DNA of 64,000 nt from Rugamonas aquatica (GCF_009380215.1 NZ_WHUG01000004.1:518202-582201); one strand, 5' to 3'; positions 42,304 to 54,573 are shown, counted from the stretch's first letter. The notes: generated from the sequence alone by a model not told the origin. Numbers and translations: made by a program.

Positions 42304-43950
42304 ATGCTGCATTGGTTGAAGCACTACCGGCGCGAACTGCTGGCCGGCGATATCTCCGCCGGGCTGGTGGTGGCGATGATGATGATCCCGCAAGGCACAG
42401 CGTACGCGCTGGTGGCGGGCCTGCCGCCGGTGGTCGGCATCTACGCCAGCATCCTGCCGCCAATTATCTATGCGCTGTTCGGCAGCAGCATGACGCAGTC
42501 GGTGGGGCCGATGGCCATCATCTCGCTGATGACGGCCACCGTCATCGGCCCGCTGGCGCCTGCCGGCTCGGCGCTGGCCGGCGTGCTGGCGGCGCAGCTG
42601 GCGCTGATCTCCGGCGCCGTGCTGCTGCTGTGCGGCGTGCTGCGCATGGGCTTCCTGGCCAACTTCTTTTCCCGTCCCGTGATGAGCGGCTTCACCGTCG
42701 GCTCGGCGCTGGTCATCGCCTTCGACCAAGTACATACGCTGCTGGGCGCGGAGCTGCCGCACGTGCACACGCCGAGCGCCGTGATGGGCGTTACGGCCTT
42801 GCTGCTGCTGGTGCTGTCCAAACAATACCTGGCGGGCCTGCTGAAACGCTGCGGCATGCCGGCCGGCGCGGCGGACATCGCCGCCAAGCTGGCGCCGATG
42901 GTGGTGGTCCTGGGCGGCATCGTGCTGATGGCCACCACCGACCTGGCCGCGATGGGCGTGCGCACCACCGGCGCCATCCCCGGCGGCCTGCCTCACCTCA
43001 ACCTCGCCAGCTCCAGCGCGCACTGGAAGCCCTTGCTGCAACCTGGCCTGCTGATCGGCTTCATCATCTTCCTGATGTCGATGTCGGCGGCGCAGTCGCT
43101 GGCGCTCAAGCGCAACGAGAAGCTGGTCAGCAACCATGAGCTGATTGGCCTGGGCGCGGCCAACGTCGCCAGCGCGCTGACCGGCGGCTTCCCCGTCACC
43201 GGCAGCCTGTCGCGCTCCGCCGTCAACTTCGCGGCCGGCGCCAACACGCCGCTGGCCAGCCTGATCACCGCCACGCTGCTGGCCTGCGCATTGATGGCGC
43301 CCACCGGCTGGCTGTCGCTGCTGCCGTTGCCGGTGCTGGCCGCCACCATCATCGTCGCCGTACTCGGCCTGCTGGAACTGGGCATCCTGCGCACCGCCTG
43401 GCAGTACGACCGCGGCGACGTGCTGGCCTGGGGCGCGACCTGCCTGGGCGTGCTGGTGCTGGGCGTGGAGGCGGGCGTGGTGGTCGGCGTGGCGCTGTCG
43501 ATGGGCACCCTGATCTGGCGCGCCAGCCGTCCGCATATCGCGGTGCTGGGCCGCATCGCCGGCACCGAGCATTTCCGCAATGTCGAACGCTATCCGGCCG
43601 AGACCCAGCCGGCGCTGCTGGTGCTGCGCATCGACGCCAATCTGTTCTTCGGCAATATGGAGGCGGTGGCCGAGCGCATCGAATGCGAGCTGGCCACCCA
43701 CACCAGCGCGCGCCATCTGGTGCTGGTGATGACGGCGGTGAGCTCGATCGACACGTCGGCGCTGTACGCGATGTCGGAACTGAACCAGAGCCTCAAGCGG
43801 CGCGGCATCGGCCTGCACCTGGCCGAGGTGAAGGGGCCGGTGCTGGACCGCCTGCGCAACAGCGAGCTGCTGCGCGAATTGAACGGCCAGCTGTTCCTGA
43901 GCACCGCCATCGCCTGCGACCATTTACAAACTGCCAAGGATGTTGCTTGA
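42304..43950 (+). CDS. SulP (SLC26) family anion transporter with STAS domain
   Basis: 548 aa. The membrane domain (about 10-420, 12-14 helices) starts with LAGDISAGLVVAMMMIPQGTAYALVAGLPP, the SulP signature region, and includes SMTQSVGPMA and GGFPVTGSLSRSAVN. The C-terminal STAS domain (about 430-545; VLRIDANLFFGNME, MTAVSSIDTSALYAM) controls activity. It imports sulfate, bicarbonate or a dicarboxylate; which one cannot be told. It stands alone, 128 bases before the sensor kinase. Confidence 0.94.
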   Translation: MLHWLKHYRRELLAGDISAGLVVAMMMIPQGTAYALVAGLPPVVGIYASILPPIIYALFGSSMTQSVGPMAIISLMTATVIGPLAPAGSALAGVLAAQLALISGAVLLLCGVLRMGFLANFFSRPVMSGFTVGSALVIAFDQVHTLLGAELPHVHTPSAVMGVTALLLLVLSKQYLAGLLKRCGMPAGAADIAAKLAPMVVVLGGIVLMATTDLAAMGVRTTGAIPGGLPHLNLASSSAHWKPLLQPGLLIGFIIFLMSMSAAQSLALKRNEKLVSNHELIGLGAANVASALTGGFPVTGSLSRSAVNFAAGANTPLASLITATLLACALMAPTGWLSLLPLPVLAATIIVAVLGLLELGILRTAWQYDRGDVLAWGATCLGVLVLGVEAGVVVGVALSMGTLIWRASRPHIAVLGRIAGTEHFRNVERYPAETQPALLVLRIDANLFFGNMEAVAERIECELATHTSARHLVLVMTAVSSIDTSALYAMSELNQSLKRRGIGLHLAEVKGPVLDRLRNSELLRELNGQLFLSTAIACDHLQTAKDVA

Positions 43951-44078
43951 ACGTGCAAAATCTTGCTGTTCCTGTAATTTAATCCTTTTGGGCAATAAAA
44001 TGCATGGACTTCGGGTCGGTTTGAACCTATGATTTAAGTCGAAGGTACCCCAGACTAACCCTAAAGAATGGTTTTCAG

Positions 44079-46655
<2,577 letters not shown>

Positions 46656-46710
46656 CGGGTATATCATAGTGGCAGTCAACGTGGCAGCAAACCAGGCGAG
46701 AGAGTTTTAC

Positions 46711-48915
46711 ATGCATCGGGATTTGTCGGAACAACATACCAAGGGCGAAGTGCTGATCGTGGAGGACACGCCGGCCTCGCTCAAACTGCTGAGCGACCTG
46801 CTGACCGAAGCGGGCTACTACGTGCGTCAGGCGCCGAACGGCGAGCTGGCCTTGTGGACCGCGCAGTCGCGCCCTCCGGAGCTGATCCTGCTCGACGTGC
46901 GCATGCCCGGCATCGATGGCTTCGAGGTGTGCCGCCGCCTGAAGGCCTCGCCGGAACTGAGCCAGGTGCCGGTGATCTTCCTGTCGGCCCAGCATGACAC
47001 CGACGACAAGGTGCGCGGCTTCGCGCTGGGCGCCGTCGACTTCATCGCCAAGCCTTTCCAGGCCGAGGAAATCCTGGCCCGCACCGACGCCCACGTGCGG
47101 CTGGGCCGCGCCCAGCAGGCGCTGGCCGCCGAACGCGCGCTGCTGGAAGAGCGCGTGGTCGAACGCACCACCGAACTGGCCGCGCTGGCCGCCTCGCTGG
47201 AAAAGGAGGTCGAGCAGCGCCGCGCCAACGAGGAATTCATGCGGCTCTCCAGCCAGGTGTTCGAGGCCACGCAGGACGCCATCGTCGTCACCGACCGCGA
47301 TGCACGCATCGTCGCCACCAATCCGGCGTTCACGCAGATCTCCGGCTACAGCGCGGAGGAGGTGGTGGGGCAGAGCGTGGCGCTGCTGCACGCCGGCGAG
47401 CCGGACGCAAAATCCTTCGAATCGATGGCGCAGTCGATCGCCAAGACCGGCCACTGGTCGGGCGAGATTCTGGCGCGCCGCAAGAACGGCGACACCTATC
47501 CGGGCCTGCTGAGCGCCTCGGTGGTGCGGGACGAGCAGGGCCACGTAATCAACCACGTGGCGGTGTTCATGGACATCACCGAGCGCAAGGCCGAGCAGCA
47601 CCTGATCGATTTCCTGTCCAACCACGATGCGCTGACCGGCCTGCCGAACCGCCTGCTGGCGCGCCAGCGCTTCGAGCAGACGCTGGCCGCGGCCAAGCGC
47701 GAGCACCGCTGCGTGGCCGTCATGTGCCTGGACCTGGACCGCTTCAAGAGCATCAACGACTCCTACGGCCACGATGTGGGCGACAAGGCCTTGCAGGTGG
47801 TGTCCAAGTTCCTCAGCGAGACCGTGCGCGAAGGCGACACCGTGACCCGCCAGGGCGGCGACGAATTCCAGATCATCGTGTCGGACGACGCCCAGCTGGG
47901 CGCGACCATGGCGCTGGCGCAGAAGATCCTGGCCGGCCTGCGCAAGGAACTGGTGATCGATGGCCAGCAGATCACTGTCACCTCCAGCATCGGCATCGCC
48001 GTCAGCCTGACCGATGGCGACAGCTTCGATGAGCTGGTGCGCAACGGCGACACGGCGCTGTTCCGCGCCAAGGAGATCGGCCGTGACAACTACGCCTTCT
48101 TCACCGAGCGCATGGACGCGGAGATCCGCGACAAGCTGGCGATCCAGGGCCAGCTGCGCGGCGCCATCGCGCGCGACGAATTCGAAGTGCACTACCAGCC
48201 GCAAATGTGCCTGAAGACCGGCGAGATGGTCGGCGCGGAAGCGCTGCTGCGCTGGGATAACGCGGTACTGGGCAAGGTGCCGCCCAACCGCTTCATCCCG
48301 CTGGCCGAGGAGTACGGGCTGGTGAACTCCATCGGCGAATGGGTGCTGGAGAGCGTGTGCGCGCAGATCAAGGTGTGGCACGACCAGGGCCTGGGCGACA
48401 TCAAGGTGGCGGTCAACCTGGCCGCCGGCCAGTTCGCCAACGACGCCACGGTGCCGTATGTGGAAAGCACGCTGCGCAAGTTCGGCATCGCGCCCGAGTA
48501 CCTGGGCCTGGAGATCACCGAGGGCACGGTGATGGGCGATCCGAACAAGGCGGTGGCTGCGCTGCGCCGGCTGAAGGACATCGGCGTCAGCATCTCGCTG
48601 GACGACTTTGGCACCGGCTATTCCAGCCTGAGTTATTTGAAGCGCTTCCCGATCGACGTGCTGAAGATCGATAAATCGTTTGTCGACGATGTCACGACCA
48701 GCGCCAACGACGCGGCCATCGCATTGTCGGTGATCTCGCTGGCGCACAACCTGAACATGCGCGTGATCGCGGAGGGCGTCGAAACGCGCGAGCAGGTGCA
48801 GTTCCTGACCGAACGCGGTTGCGACGAGATGCAGGGCTATTTCTTCAGCCGCCCCGTCAACGCCGACGCCTTTACCGCGCTGCTGCGCGAACGCCGTAAT
48901 CTGCTGGACATGTGA
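46711..48915 (+). CDS. Response regulator with PAS, GGDEF and EAL domains
   Basis: 734 aa from the ATG at 46711, which has GGCGAGAGAG upstream; a GTG at 46669 is also in frame. Receiver at 10-125 (Asp at about 61 in LLDVRMPGIDG), a coiled linker, PAS at about 185-305, GGDEF at about 310-470 with intact GGDEF (382-386) and RxxD (REGD), and EAL at about 485-730 with EALLRW and DDFGTGYSS. Both c-di-GMP synthesis and breakdown motifs look intact, so phosphorylation by the kinase at 44079 could tip the balance. Confidence 0.94.
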   Translation: MHRDLSEQHTKGEVLIVEDTPASLKLLSDLLTEAGYYVRQAPNGELALWTAQSRPPELILLDVRMPGIDGFEVCRRLKASPELSQVPVIFLSAQHDTDDKVRGFALGAVDFIAKPFQAEEILARTDAHVRLGRAQQALAAERALLEERVVERTTELAALAASLEKEVEQRRANEEFMRLSSQVFEATQDAIVVTDRDARIVATNPAFTQISGYSAEEVVGQSVALLHAGEPDAKSFESMAQSIAKTGHWSGEILARRKNGDTYPGLLSASVVRDEQGHVINHVAVFMDITERKAEQHLIDFLSNHDALTGLPNRLLARQRFEQTLAAAKREHRCVAVMCLDLDRFKSINDSYGHDVGDKALQVVSKFLSETVREGDTVTRQGGDEFQIIVSDDAQLGATMALAQKILAGLRKELVIDGQQITVTSSIGIAVSLTDGDSFDELVRNGDTALFRAKEIGRDNYAFFTERMDAEIRDKLAIQGQLRGAIARDEFEVHYQPQMCLKTGEMVGAEALLRWDNAVLGKVPPNRFIPLAEEYGLVNSIGEWVLESVCAQIKVWHDQGLGDIKVAVNLAAGQFANDATVPYVESTLRKFGIAPEYLGLEITEGTVMGDPNKAVAALRRLKDIGVSISLDDFGTGYSSLSYLKRFPIDVLKIDKSFVDDVTTSANDAAIALSVISLAHNLNMRVIAEGVETREQVQFLTERGCDEMQGYFFSRPVNADAFTALLRERRNLLDM

Positions 48916-48938
48916 TCAACCCTTCCCACTGGAGTGTT

Positions 48939-50708
48939 ATGGAAAAGAAGTTCAGCGCCGCTATCGCCGGCGCATGCATGCTGTTAGCCGTCGCCGCGGC
49001 CGATGCGGCGCCGGCCGTCAAGCCCGGTCCCGCCGACGCGCAGTTCAAAGCCATCTACACCCAGGAGTGGAAGTGGCGCATCAGCCAGAAACAGGAAGAA
49101 GAGGAAGATGACGACAACGGCGTCTCCGCGTCGCTGCCGCGCATCGACGCCGCCACCCAGAAGAGCCGCCTGGCGTACTGGCAGGGCGTGATGAAAAAGC
49201 TGGACGGCATTTCGCAGGACAAGCTGTCTGCGCCGGAGCGCATCAACTATCAGGTTTACAAGGCGCAGATCGCCGCGCTGATCGCCGGCCAGGTGTTCCG
49301 CGAATACGAGAAGCCGCTGAACGCCGATTCGGCCTTCTGGTCCAACATGGCGTCGGGCGCGCGCCGGCCGCTGACCAACGAGAAGCAGTACCGCGACTAC
49401 CTCAAGCAGCTGGCCGACACGCCGCGCTACTTCAACGAAGAGATGGACAATATGCGCGCCGGCGCGGCACGCGGCTTCACGCCGCCGAAAGTCACGCTGA
49501 TCGGCCGCGACTCCTCGATTACCTCCGTCACCGACGCCAAGACGCCGCAGGATACGGTGTTCTACCTGCCGTTCAAGACCATGCCGGCGACGATGCCGGC
49601 GGCGCAGCAGGAAGCGCTGCGCGCGGAAGGCGTGAAGGCGATCCAGGCTTACATACTGCCGTCGTATCAGAAGCTGCTGAAGTTCATGCGCGAAGACTAC
49701 GTGCCGAAGGCCCGCGAGGAGCTGGCGGCCGAGAGCCTGCCGGACGGTAAAGCCTACTACCAGTCGAAGATCGTGGAGTTCACCACCACGGCGATGAGCG
49801 CGGACCAGATCCATAAGATCGGCCTGAGCGAAATGGCGAAGATCCGCGCCGAGATGCACGACGTAATCAAGCAGACCGGCTTCGAAGGCGACCTGCCGGC
49901 CTTCCTGCAGTTCCTGCGCACCGACTCGCGCTTCTACGCCAAGACGCCGGAAGAGCTGCTGATGCGCTCCGCCTGGGTCGCCAAAAAGTTCGACGCCAAG
50001 GTCGGCCAGTACTTCGGCTACCTGCCGCGCCGCCGCTTCGCCGTGATCCCGGTGCCGGACGACCAGGCGCCGTTCTACACCTCGGGCCGTGGCGGCCCGG
50101 GCGTCTACCTGGTCAACACCTACAACCTGCCGGCGCGCGCGCTGTACTCGATGCCGGCGCTGACGCTGCACGAATCGGCGCCGGGTCACGCCTTCCAGAT
50201 GCCGGTGGCGATGGAGCAGAAGGGCCGTCCGCCGTTCCGCAACGCCTATATCTCGGCGTATGGCGAGGGCTGGGCGCTGTACTCGGAACGTCTGGGCGTG
50301 GAGATGGGCATGTATGAAACGCCGTACGAGGTGTTCGGCATGTTGAGCTACCAGGCGTGGCGCGCGTCGCGGCTGGTGGTCGACACGGGCATCCACAGCA
50401 AGGGCTGGACCCGCAAGCAGGCGCAGGACTACCTGCACGACAACACCGCGCTGTCGGACCACGAGATCGAGACGGAGGTGGACCGCTACATTTCGTGGCC
50501 GGGCCAGGCGCTGTCCTACTACCTGGGCGAGATGAGCATCATCAACGCGCGCAAGAAAGCCGAGACGGCGCTGGGCGCCAAGTTCGACATCCGCGCCTTC
50601 CACGACACCGTGCTGCAACTGGGCTCCGTGCCGCTGCCGGTGCTGGAGGCGCGCATCGACCTGTTCATCGCCGAAGGCGGCAAGAGCCCGTATCCGAACC
50701 TGGACTAG
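48939..50708 (+). CDS. DUF885 family protein (predicted metallopeptidase)
   Basis: 589 aa from the ATG at 48939, with GGAG 5 bases upstream. A signal peptide (AAIAGACMLLAVAAADA) indicates export. The DUF885 body covers residues 30-585 and includes the conserved HESAPGHAFQ (predicted metal-binding HExxxGH), AYGEGWALYSERLG and YISWPGQALSYYLGE. The family is annotated as uncharacterised carboxypeptidase-like. An Asp/Glu-rich stretch EEEEDDDNG follows the signal. Its stop overlaps the stop of the retron RT tail to tail. Confidence 0.9.
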   Translation: MEKKFSAAIAGACMLLAVAAADAAPAVKPGPADAQFKAIYTQEWKWRISQKQEEEEDDDNGVSASLPRIDAATQKSRLAYWQGVMKKLDGISQDKLSAPERINYQVYKAQIAALIAGQVFREYEKPLNADSAFWSNMASGARRPLTNEKQYRDYLKQLADTPRYFNEEMDNMRAGAARGFTPPKVTLIGRDSSITSVTDAKTPQDTVFYLPFKTMPATMPAAQQEALRAEGVKAIQAYILPSYQKLLKFMREDYVPKAREELAAESLPDGKAYYQSKIVEFTTTAMSADQIHKIGLSEMAKIRAEMHDVIKQTGFEGDLPAFLQFLRTDSRFYAKTPEELLMRSAWVAKKFDAKVGQYFGYLPRRRFAVIPVPDDQAPFYTSGRGGPGVYLVNTYNLPARALYSMPALTLHESAPGHAFQMPVAMEQKGRPPFRNAYISAYGEGWALYSERLGVEMGMYETPYEVFGMLSYQAWRASRLVVDTGIHSKGWTRKQAQDYLHDNTALSDHEIETEVDRYISWPGQALSYYLGEMSIINARKKAETALGAKFDIRAFHDTVLQLGSVPLPVLEARIDLFIAEGGKSPYPNLD

Positions 50709-52054
50709 GCCCATGCAACGGCTGCCAGCAGCCGTTGCAGTTTGATGGCCCGACTCGGGTTGACCATCTTCACATGCGAAATCCTGCCCGCCAGGTAGGC
50801 GCGGAAGTCGGGATGGCTGTCGCGGTTCTGCGTGGCCGGCCCATGCCGCACGCAGTTTGTCAGCGTGGCTTTCAGCCTGTCGTATTCGTCGCGCGCGATG
50901 TTGGGATGCGCGTTGACGACGACGCCCGTCACCTGCTGGCGCGTCCCTTCGCGCATCAGCCGCGTCTTGCGGGTATTGATGCGGAATCCCTCTTCAAGCG
51001 CAATTGCCGCAACCTGAAGATGAAAGCGTTCGGCGGCGCGGGCGAAATCGCGGTCGCCGGAAAACGCCAGATCGTCGGCGTAGCGGCTGTATGACGCGCC
51101 CATCGCCTGCGCCAGCGCTTCGAGGCGCATGTCGAGTCGGTAGGCGCATAGATTGGCCAGCGCCGGCGAGCAGGGGGAGCCTTGCGGCAGGTGAGGGGAC
51201 TTCAAGGCCTGGCGCTCCGCCCACGCGACCGAGGCGCCATCCTCTGCATCGCGAAACACGCCAAGCGGCGCGCGGTTGACGCAGACGCGTGCCAGCGCTC
51301 CGGCGACCTTGTTCGGGTAGCCCAGCTTTTCAAACAGCGCGTGGATGCGGGACAGTTGAATGCTCGGGAAAAAATCTTTCAGATCCATGCGGACGACGAT
51401 GCGCTGATCCGCGTGCAGCGCCGCGTGCGTGACGCAAGAGTGTCCGCGCCGGAAGCCATGCGCGGCCGGATGCGGCGGCAGCAGGTCCAGGATCTGGCGC
51501 AGTATCTTTTGCTGGATGCGGCGCAGCCGCTCCTTGGGAATTTCGATCAGGCGCAGGCCGCCGCTGCGTTTGGGCACCCAGCGATAGTGATAGTGCTGCA
51601 GGCGCGATTCCCTGTCGCCGGCAAGACGCCATTGGTCGGCGAACCAATCGAGCGCGCCGACCGGTTCATCCAGCCAGGCGGCCAGGTCGCCGACCGATGA
51701 CAGCTCCGGCAGCGCCAGCGCGGCGACCCATGCATCGTTGGGCGGTCGGATCGGCGGATCGACGCAGTAGCGGCGCACTTCCGGCAGTTCCAGGGGCGCG
51801 GGCGCTTCCTCTTCCTCGTCTCCATCGCCGCCATCGCCGGTGAGCAGTTGCAGCAGGATGTCGGCGATCTCGTGCCGGCTGAAGTAGTAGAAGTTCTCGC
51901 CCGTGCGTTCAATGAGCGCCGCGCAAACCTCGGCCGCCCATGGCGGCGGCGCGCCGAAAACACGGCCGCATGCCGCGATCAGCGTGTCCAGGTTGCGGTC
52001 GGAAGCGAGCATCGTATCGGCAAGCGCCAACACGCTAAGTTTTTTGATGTTCAT
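50705..52054 (-). CDS. Retron-type reverse transcriptase
   Basis: 449 aa from the ATG at 52054, which lies just past the a2 repeat of the predicted msr-msd RNA. RT core from about 155: VPKRSGGLRLIEIPKERL, motif 3 with Asp224 in VRMDLKDFF, QGSPCSPALANL, catalytic YADD at 325-328, and the retron-specific VTG at 375-377 (QQVTGVVVN). Region X (NAxxH in retrons) reads HAALH (210-214). Residues 1-150 are an N-terminal extension with an acidic patch (GDGGDGDEEEE); retron RTs of myxobacteria also have N-terminal extensions. It makes branched RNA-DNA (msDNA) from the RNA encoded upstream. No effector gene is adjacent on the same strand, so defence by a known toxin type is not evident. Confidence 0.93.
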   Translation of the reverse strand: MNIKKLSVLALADTMLASDRNLDTLIAACGRVFGAPPPWAAEVCAALIERTGENFYYFSRHEIADILLQLLTGDGGDGDEEEEAPAPLELPEVRRYCVDPPIRPPNDAWVAALALPELSSVGDLAAWLDEPVGALDWFADQWRLAGDRESRLQHYHYRWVPKRSGGLRLIEIPKERLRRIQQKILRQILDLLPPHPAAHGFRRGHSCVTHAALHADQRIVVRMDLKDFFPSIQLSRIHALFEKLGYPNKVAGALARVCVNRAPLGVFRDAEDGASVAWAERQALKSPHLPQGSPCSPALANLCAYRLDMRLEALAQAMGASYSRYADDLAFSGDRDFARAAERFHLQVAAIALEEGFRINTRKTRLMREGTRQQVTGVVVNAHPNIARDEYDRLKATLTNCVRHGPATQNRDSHPDFRAYLAGRISHVKMVNPSRAIKLQRLLAAVAWA

Positions 52055-52068
52055 GCGCAGTGAAAGGA

Positions 52069-52241
52069 GCGGAGAGCCTTCAACGAGTCTCGTGATGCGT
52101 GGGCTGACTTGCGTGGAAACGCAACGCGGCCCATGCGGCGAAGTGCTGAACATTAAACATCCCACGGGGTAGCCCCGTAGAGGCTGTCCCTGCACGAGGC
52201 AAAGACAGGCCGGCTTGAAGGTTCCGCCCCGCCGACACGGT
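52069..52241 (-). ncRNA. Predicted retron msr-msd RNA
   Basis: On the minus strand the RNA would run from about 52241 to 52069. The a1 repeat (GCGGAACCTTCAA, opposite 52215-52227) pairs with the a2 repeat (TTGAAGGCTCTCCGC, opposite 52069-52083): 7 bp plus 5 bp with a small internal loop. The base right after a1 is G in an AGC context, where retrons have the branching guanosine. msr-like hairpins follow: one around CTGTC/GACAG and one ACGGGG-CTA-CCCCGT (opposite 52164-52176). The msd part has a long stem with perfect TTGCGT-TTCC-ACGCAA tip flanked by TGGGC/GCCCA. The RT starts 14 bases after a2. This is the classical order a1-msr-msd-a2-RT. Confidence 0.8.
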
Positions 52242-52247
52242 AGCCGA

Positions 52248-52277
52248 ATTTTAATTAATAATCAACAGCGCTCGCAA
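52248..52277 (-). promoter_or_regulatory. Candidate promoter of the retron RNA
   Basis: On the minus strand TTGCGA (opposite 52272-52277) and TAAAAT (opposite 52248-52253) have an 18-bp spacer; the start would fall near 52241, about 14 bases before a1. The rest of the gap up to 52380 is AT-rich and should hold the promoter of the divergent DUF945 gene. Confidence 0.5.
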
Positions 52278-52380
52278 GCTAACCGATATGTAATTCTAAA
52301 GTGACAAAGCGCGTATATTGGGACGAAACCCGGTGTGTAGAATCGCGGCCCTACAATAACAACTCCCTCCGGGCAACACG

Positions 52381-53670
52381 TTGAAAATTTCGATCACCGC
52401 AGCAACCATCGCCGGCGCCTTGCTGGCGTCTACCTCCGTTCACGCCGCCGATCCTGCACCGGCGGCTTCCAAGTCCTCCTTCATGGAAGTCATCAGCGCC
52501 TCAAGCAATGAGTTGAACCGCGCATTGGGCGGCGAACGCGACGCCGTCAAGCGGATGGACATCCAGGCGAAATTCGACTATTCACCGGCGTTGCGGGCCA
52601 GGCTGAAAGCGGTCTTCGGCAATGAGCGCCCGTACCCGCTGGTGCGTAGCGCCGGCCCCAAGGGACAGGTGATCTACACGTCCAAACTGATGCCGCATAC
52701 CTATCTCGACGCGAATGGCGCAGCGCTTTCATGGTCCGAACTCAATAGCCGATCCGTCGCCAACAAGGCTGGCTCGAGAATCGATACCACGCTGAGCCTG
52801 CAGTCTGCGACGGTCGTCGGCAAGGCCACCGCCGCCATGCTGGAAAACCTGAGCGGCGATATCAAACAGGTGCGCGGCCCGGGCGGCATCTGGTACAGCA
52901 ACTTCAGCGCCAAACTCGGCTCGCTGGTGATACGCACGGCGGACGCTGGCGGCCCGGATCTCAAGGAGTCGGTGCGGCTTGAAGATCTCGCCGGCCGCGT
53001 CAACATCGAGCGTCGCGGCAAGACGGTGGACGTGGTGTACGGTCTCTCCGTCCAATCGATAGCTTTCGGCGGCGACCACGTGGAGCGCGCCAATCTTGGC
53101 ATCCGCCTGGCTAACCTGCCGGCGCAGGCGATGCCGGACCTGGAAACGGAAATAACCAAGGTGCAGGGCGCCGGCCTGACGGAAGACGCGCAGACGCAGG
53201 TGCTGATGAAGTCGATGCTGGAGTTCGGCAAGAAGATGTTGAAGAGTGGCGCCAGCCTGGTGATCGACGACATCAGCGCCAGCTATCGCGGCAACACGGC
53301 GTCGATCAAGGGCCGCGTCGATTTCGACAAGGTGGTGGATGCCGACTTCAAGTCGCCGATGGAATTCGTCAGGAAGATCGTCGCGCGCTTCGACGTGCGC
53401 CTGCCGGTGGCCTTGGTGAAAGATGTGTGCCGCGTGATGGTGGACAAGAAGGTGGACCGGTCGAATCCCGATGCCGCCCAGTTGGTCGAAATGGCGACCA
53501 AGGACCTCGCTGCCACGACGGTCGGCAAGTTGGTCAACGAAGGCTATGCCGTGATGGACAAGGACGAACTGCGTTCGGCCATCGAGTTCAAAAACGGCGA
53601 GTTCACCTTCAACGGCAAGAGCATCGCCGTCCCCGGCATGCCGGCGCCTGCTGCGGCGCCGGCACCGTAA
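52381..53670 (+). CDS. DUF945 (YdgA-like) family exported protein, TTG start
   Basis: 429 aa. The only start that keeps the signal peptide (KISITAATIAGALLASTSVHA) is TTG at 52381; no upstream ATG is in frame. The mature part shows the YdgA/DUF945 pattern, with long repeats of beta strands (QVIYTSKLMPHTYLDANGAALSW, then LEDLAGRVNIERRGKTVDVVYGLSVQSIAFGG) and a helical end. The family sits in the periplasm or inner membrane; its role is unknown. Divergent from the retron. Confidence 0.8.
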   Translation: MKISITAATIAGALLASTSVHAADPAPAASKSSFMEVISASSNELNRALGGERDAVKRMDIQAKFDYSPALRARLKAVFGNERPYPLVRSAGPKGQVIYTSKLMPHTYLDANGAALSWSELNSRSVANKAGSRIDTTLSLQSATVVGKATAAMLENLSGDIKQVRGPGGIWYSNFSAKLGSLVIRTADAGGPDLKESVRLEDLAGRVNIERRGKTVDVVYGLSVQSIAFGGDHVERANLGIRLANLPAQAMPDLETEITKVQGAGLTEDAQTQVLMKSMLEFGKKMLKSGASLVIDDISASYRGNTASIKGRVDFDKVVDADFKSPMEFVRKIVARFDVRLPVALVKDVCRVMVDKKVDRSNPDAAQLVEMATKDLAATTVGKLVNEGYAVMDKDELRSAIEFKNGEFTFNGKSIAVPGMPAPAAAPAP

Positions 53671-53676
53671 CGAGCC

Positions 53677-54573
53677 TCAACCGCGCAGCATGTCGCCCGC
53701 GATCCAGTCCAGCACTGGCGGGCGATGCGGCGCCCAGCCCAGCTGCTTGCGTGCGCGCTCACCGCGCACGCGGCTGTTGGAGCCCAGGCCGTACGAGGCC
53801 ATTTCATAACCCCATTCTTCCTTGGCCTGCTCCAGCGGCCAGTCCTGCGGGTCGCCCAGTTTCAGTGCGCGGGCGATGGCCGCGCTCATGTCGCGGAACG
53901 ATGCCTCGCCGCTTTCGACGAAGTAGAAGGCGCCCGCTTCGGTCTTTTCCAGTGCCAGCAGATACAGGTCGACCACATCGTCGATGTGGACGTTGGACCA
54001 GATGTTCAAGCCGCGTCCCACATGGCGCACGATGCCACTCTTGCGTGCCTGCTTGAGCAGGCGTGGCAGCTGTACGCTGTCGCGCGGCAGCGCGCCGTGG
54101 CCGTAGATCAGCGTATTGCACAGCACCGCCGAACGCACGCCACGGCCGGCGGCGGCCAGCACCAGGTCGTCGATGGCGACGCGCGCGGCCTTGTCGGCGG
54201 TGGGGGCGGGGAGTTGGTCTTCGAGGTAGATGCGGTCGGTGCCTTCGCCGCCGGAGGCGTCGCCGACGATGCTGGAACCGCTGGTGTGCAGGAACACCTT
54301 GCCGGAACCGGCCAGCGCATCGATGAAGGCTTCGACGGCGGCGCGGTTGTCGCTGCTGGCGGCGTTGATGACGGCGTCGGCCGCCTGTGCCTGGGCGATC
54401 AGCAGATCGCGGTCGTTCAGCGTGCCGACCACGCCGGCCACGCCGATGGTGGCCAGATCGTCCAGCTGTTCCGGCTTGCGCACCAGGCCCACCACTTGAT
54501 GGCCTGCGCGTACCAGTCCCGCTGCGATGGAACCGCCGATGAAGCCTGCTGCGCCGGTGATGAATACTTTCAT
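53677..54573 (-). CDS. NAD-dependent epimerase/dehydratase family protein
   Basis: 298 aa extended-SDR protein. The nucleotide-binding loop GAAGFIG is at residues 7-13 (MKVFITGAAGFIGGS). A TSGSS stretch gives the Ser, but the usual YxxxK motif is not obvious (YLEDQLPAPTADKAA occupies its place), so it may be an atypical SDR acting as a reductase or a redox sensor. The C-terminus (LGWAPHRPPVLDWIAG) matches the family. Converges on the DUF945 gene with a 6-base gap. Confidence 0.82.
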   Translation of the reverse strand: MKVFITGAAGFIGGSIAAGLVRAGHQVVGLVRKPEQLDDLATIGVAGVVGTLNDRDLLIAQAQAADAVINAASSDNRAAVEAFIDALAGSGKVFLHTSGSSIVGDASGGEGTDRIYLEDQLPAPTADKAARVAIDDLVLAAAGRGVRSAVLCNTLIYGHGALPRDSVQLPRLLKQARKSGIVRHVGRGLNIWSNVHIDDVVDLYLLALEKTEAGAFYFVESGEASFRDMSAAIARALKLGDPQDWPLEQAKEEWGYEMASYGLGSNSRVRGERARKQLGWAPHRPPVLDWIAGDMLRG

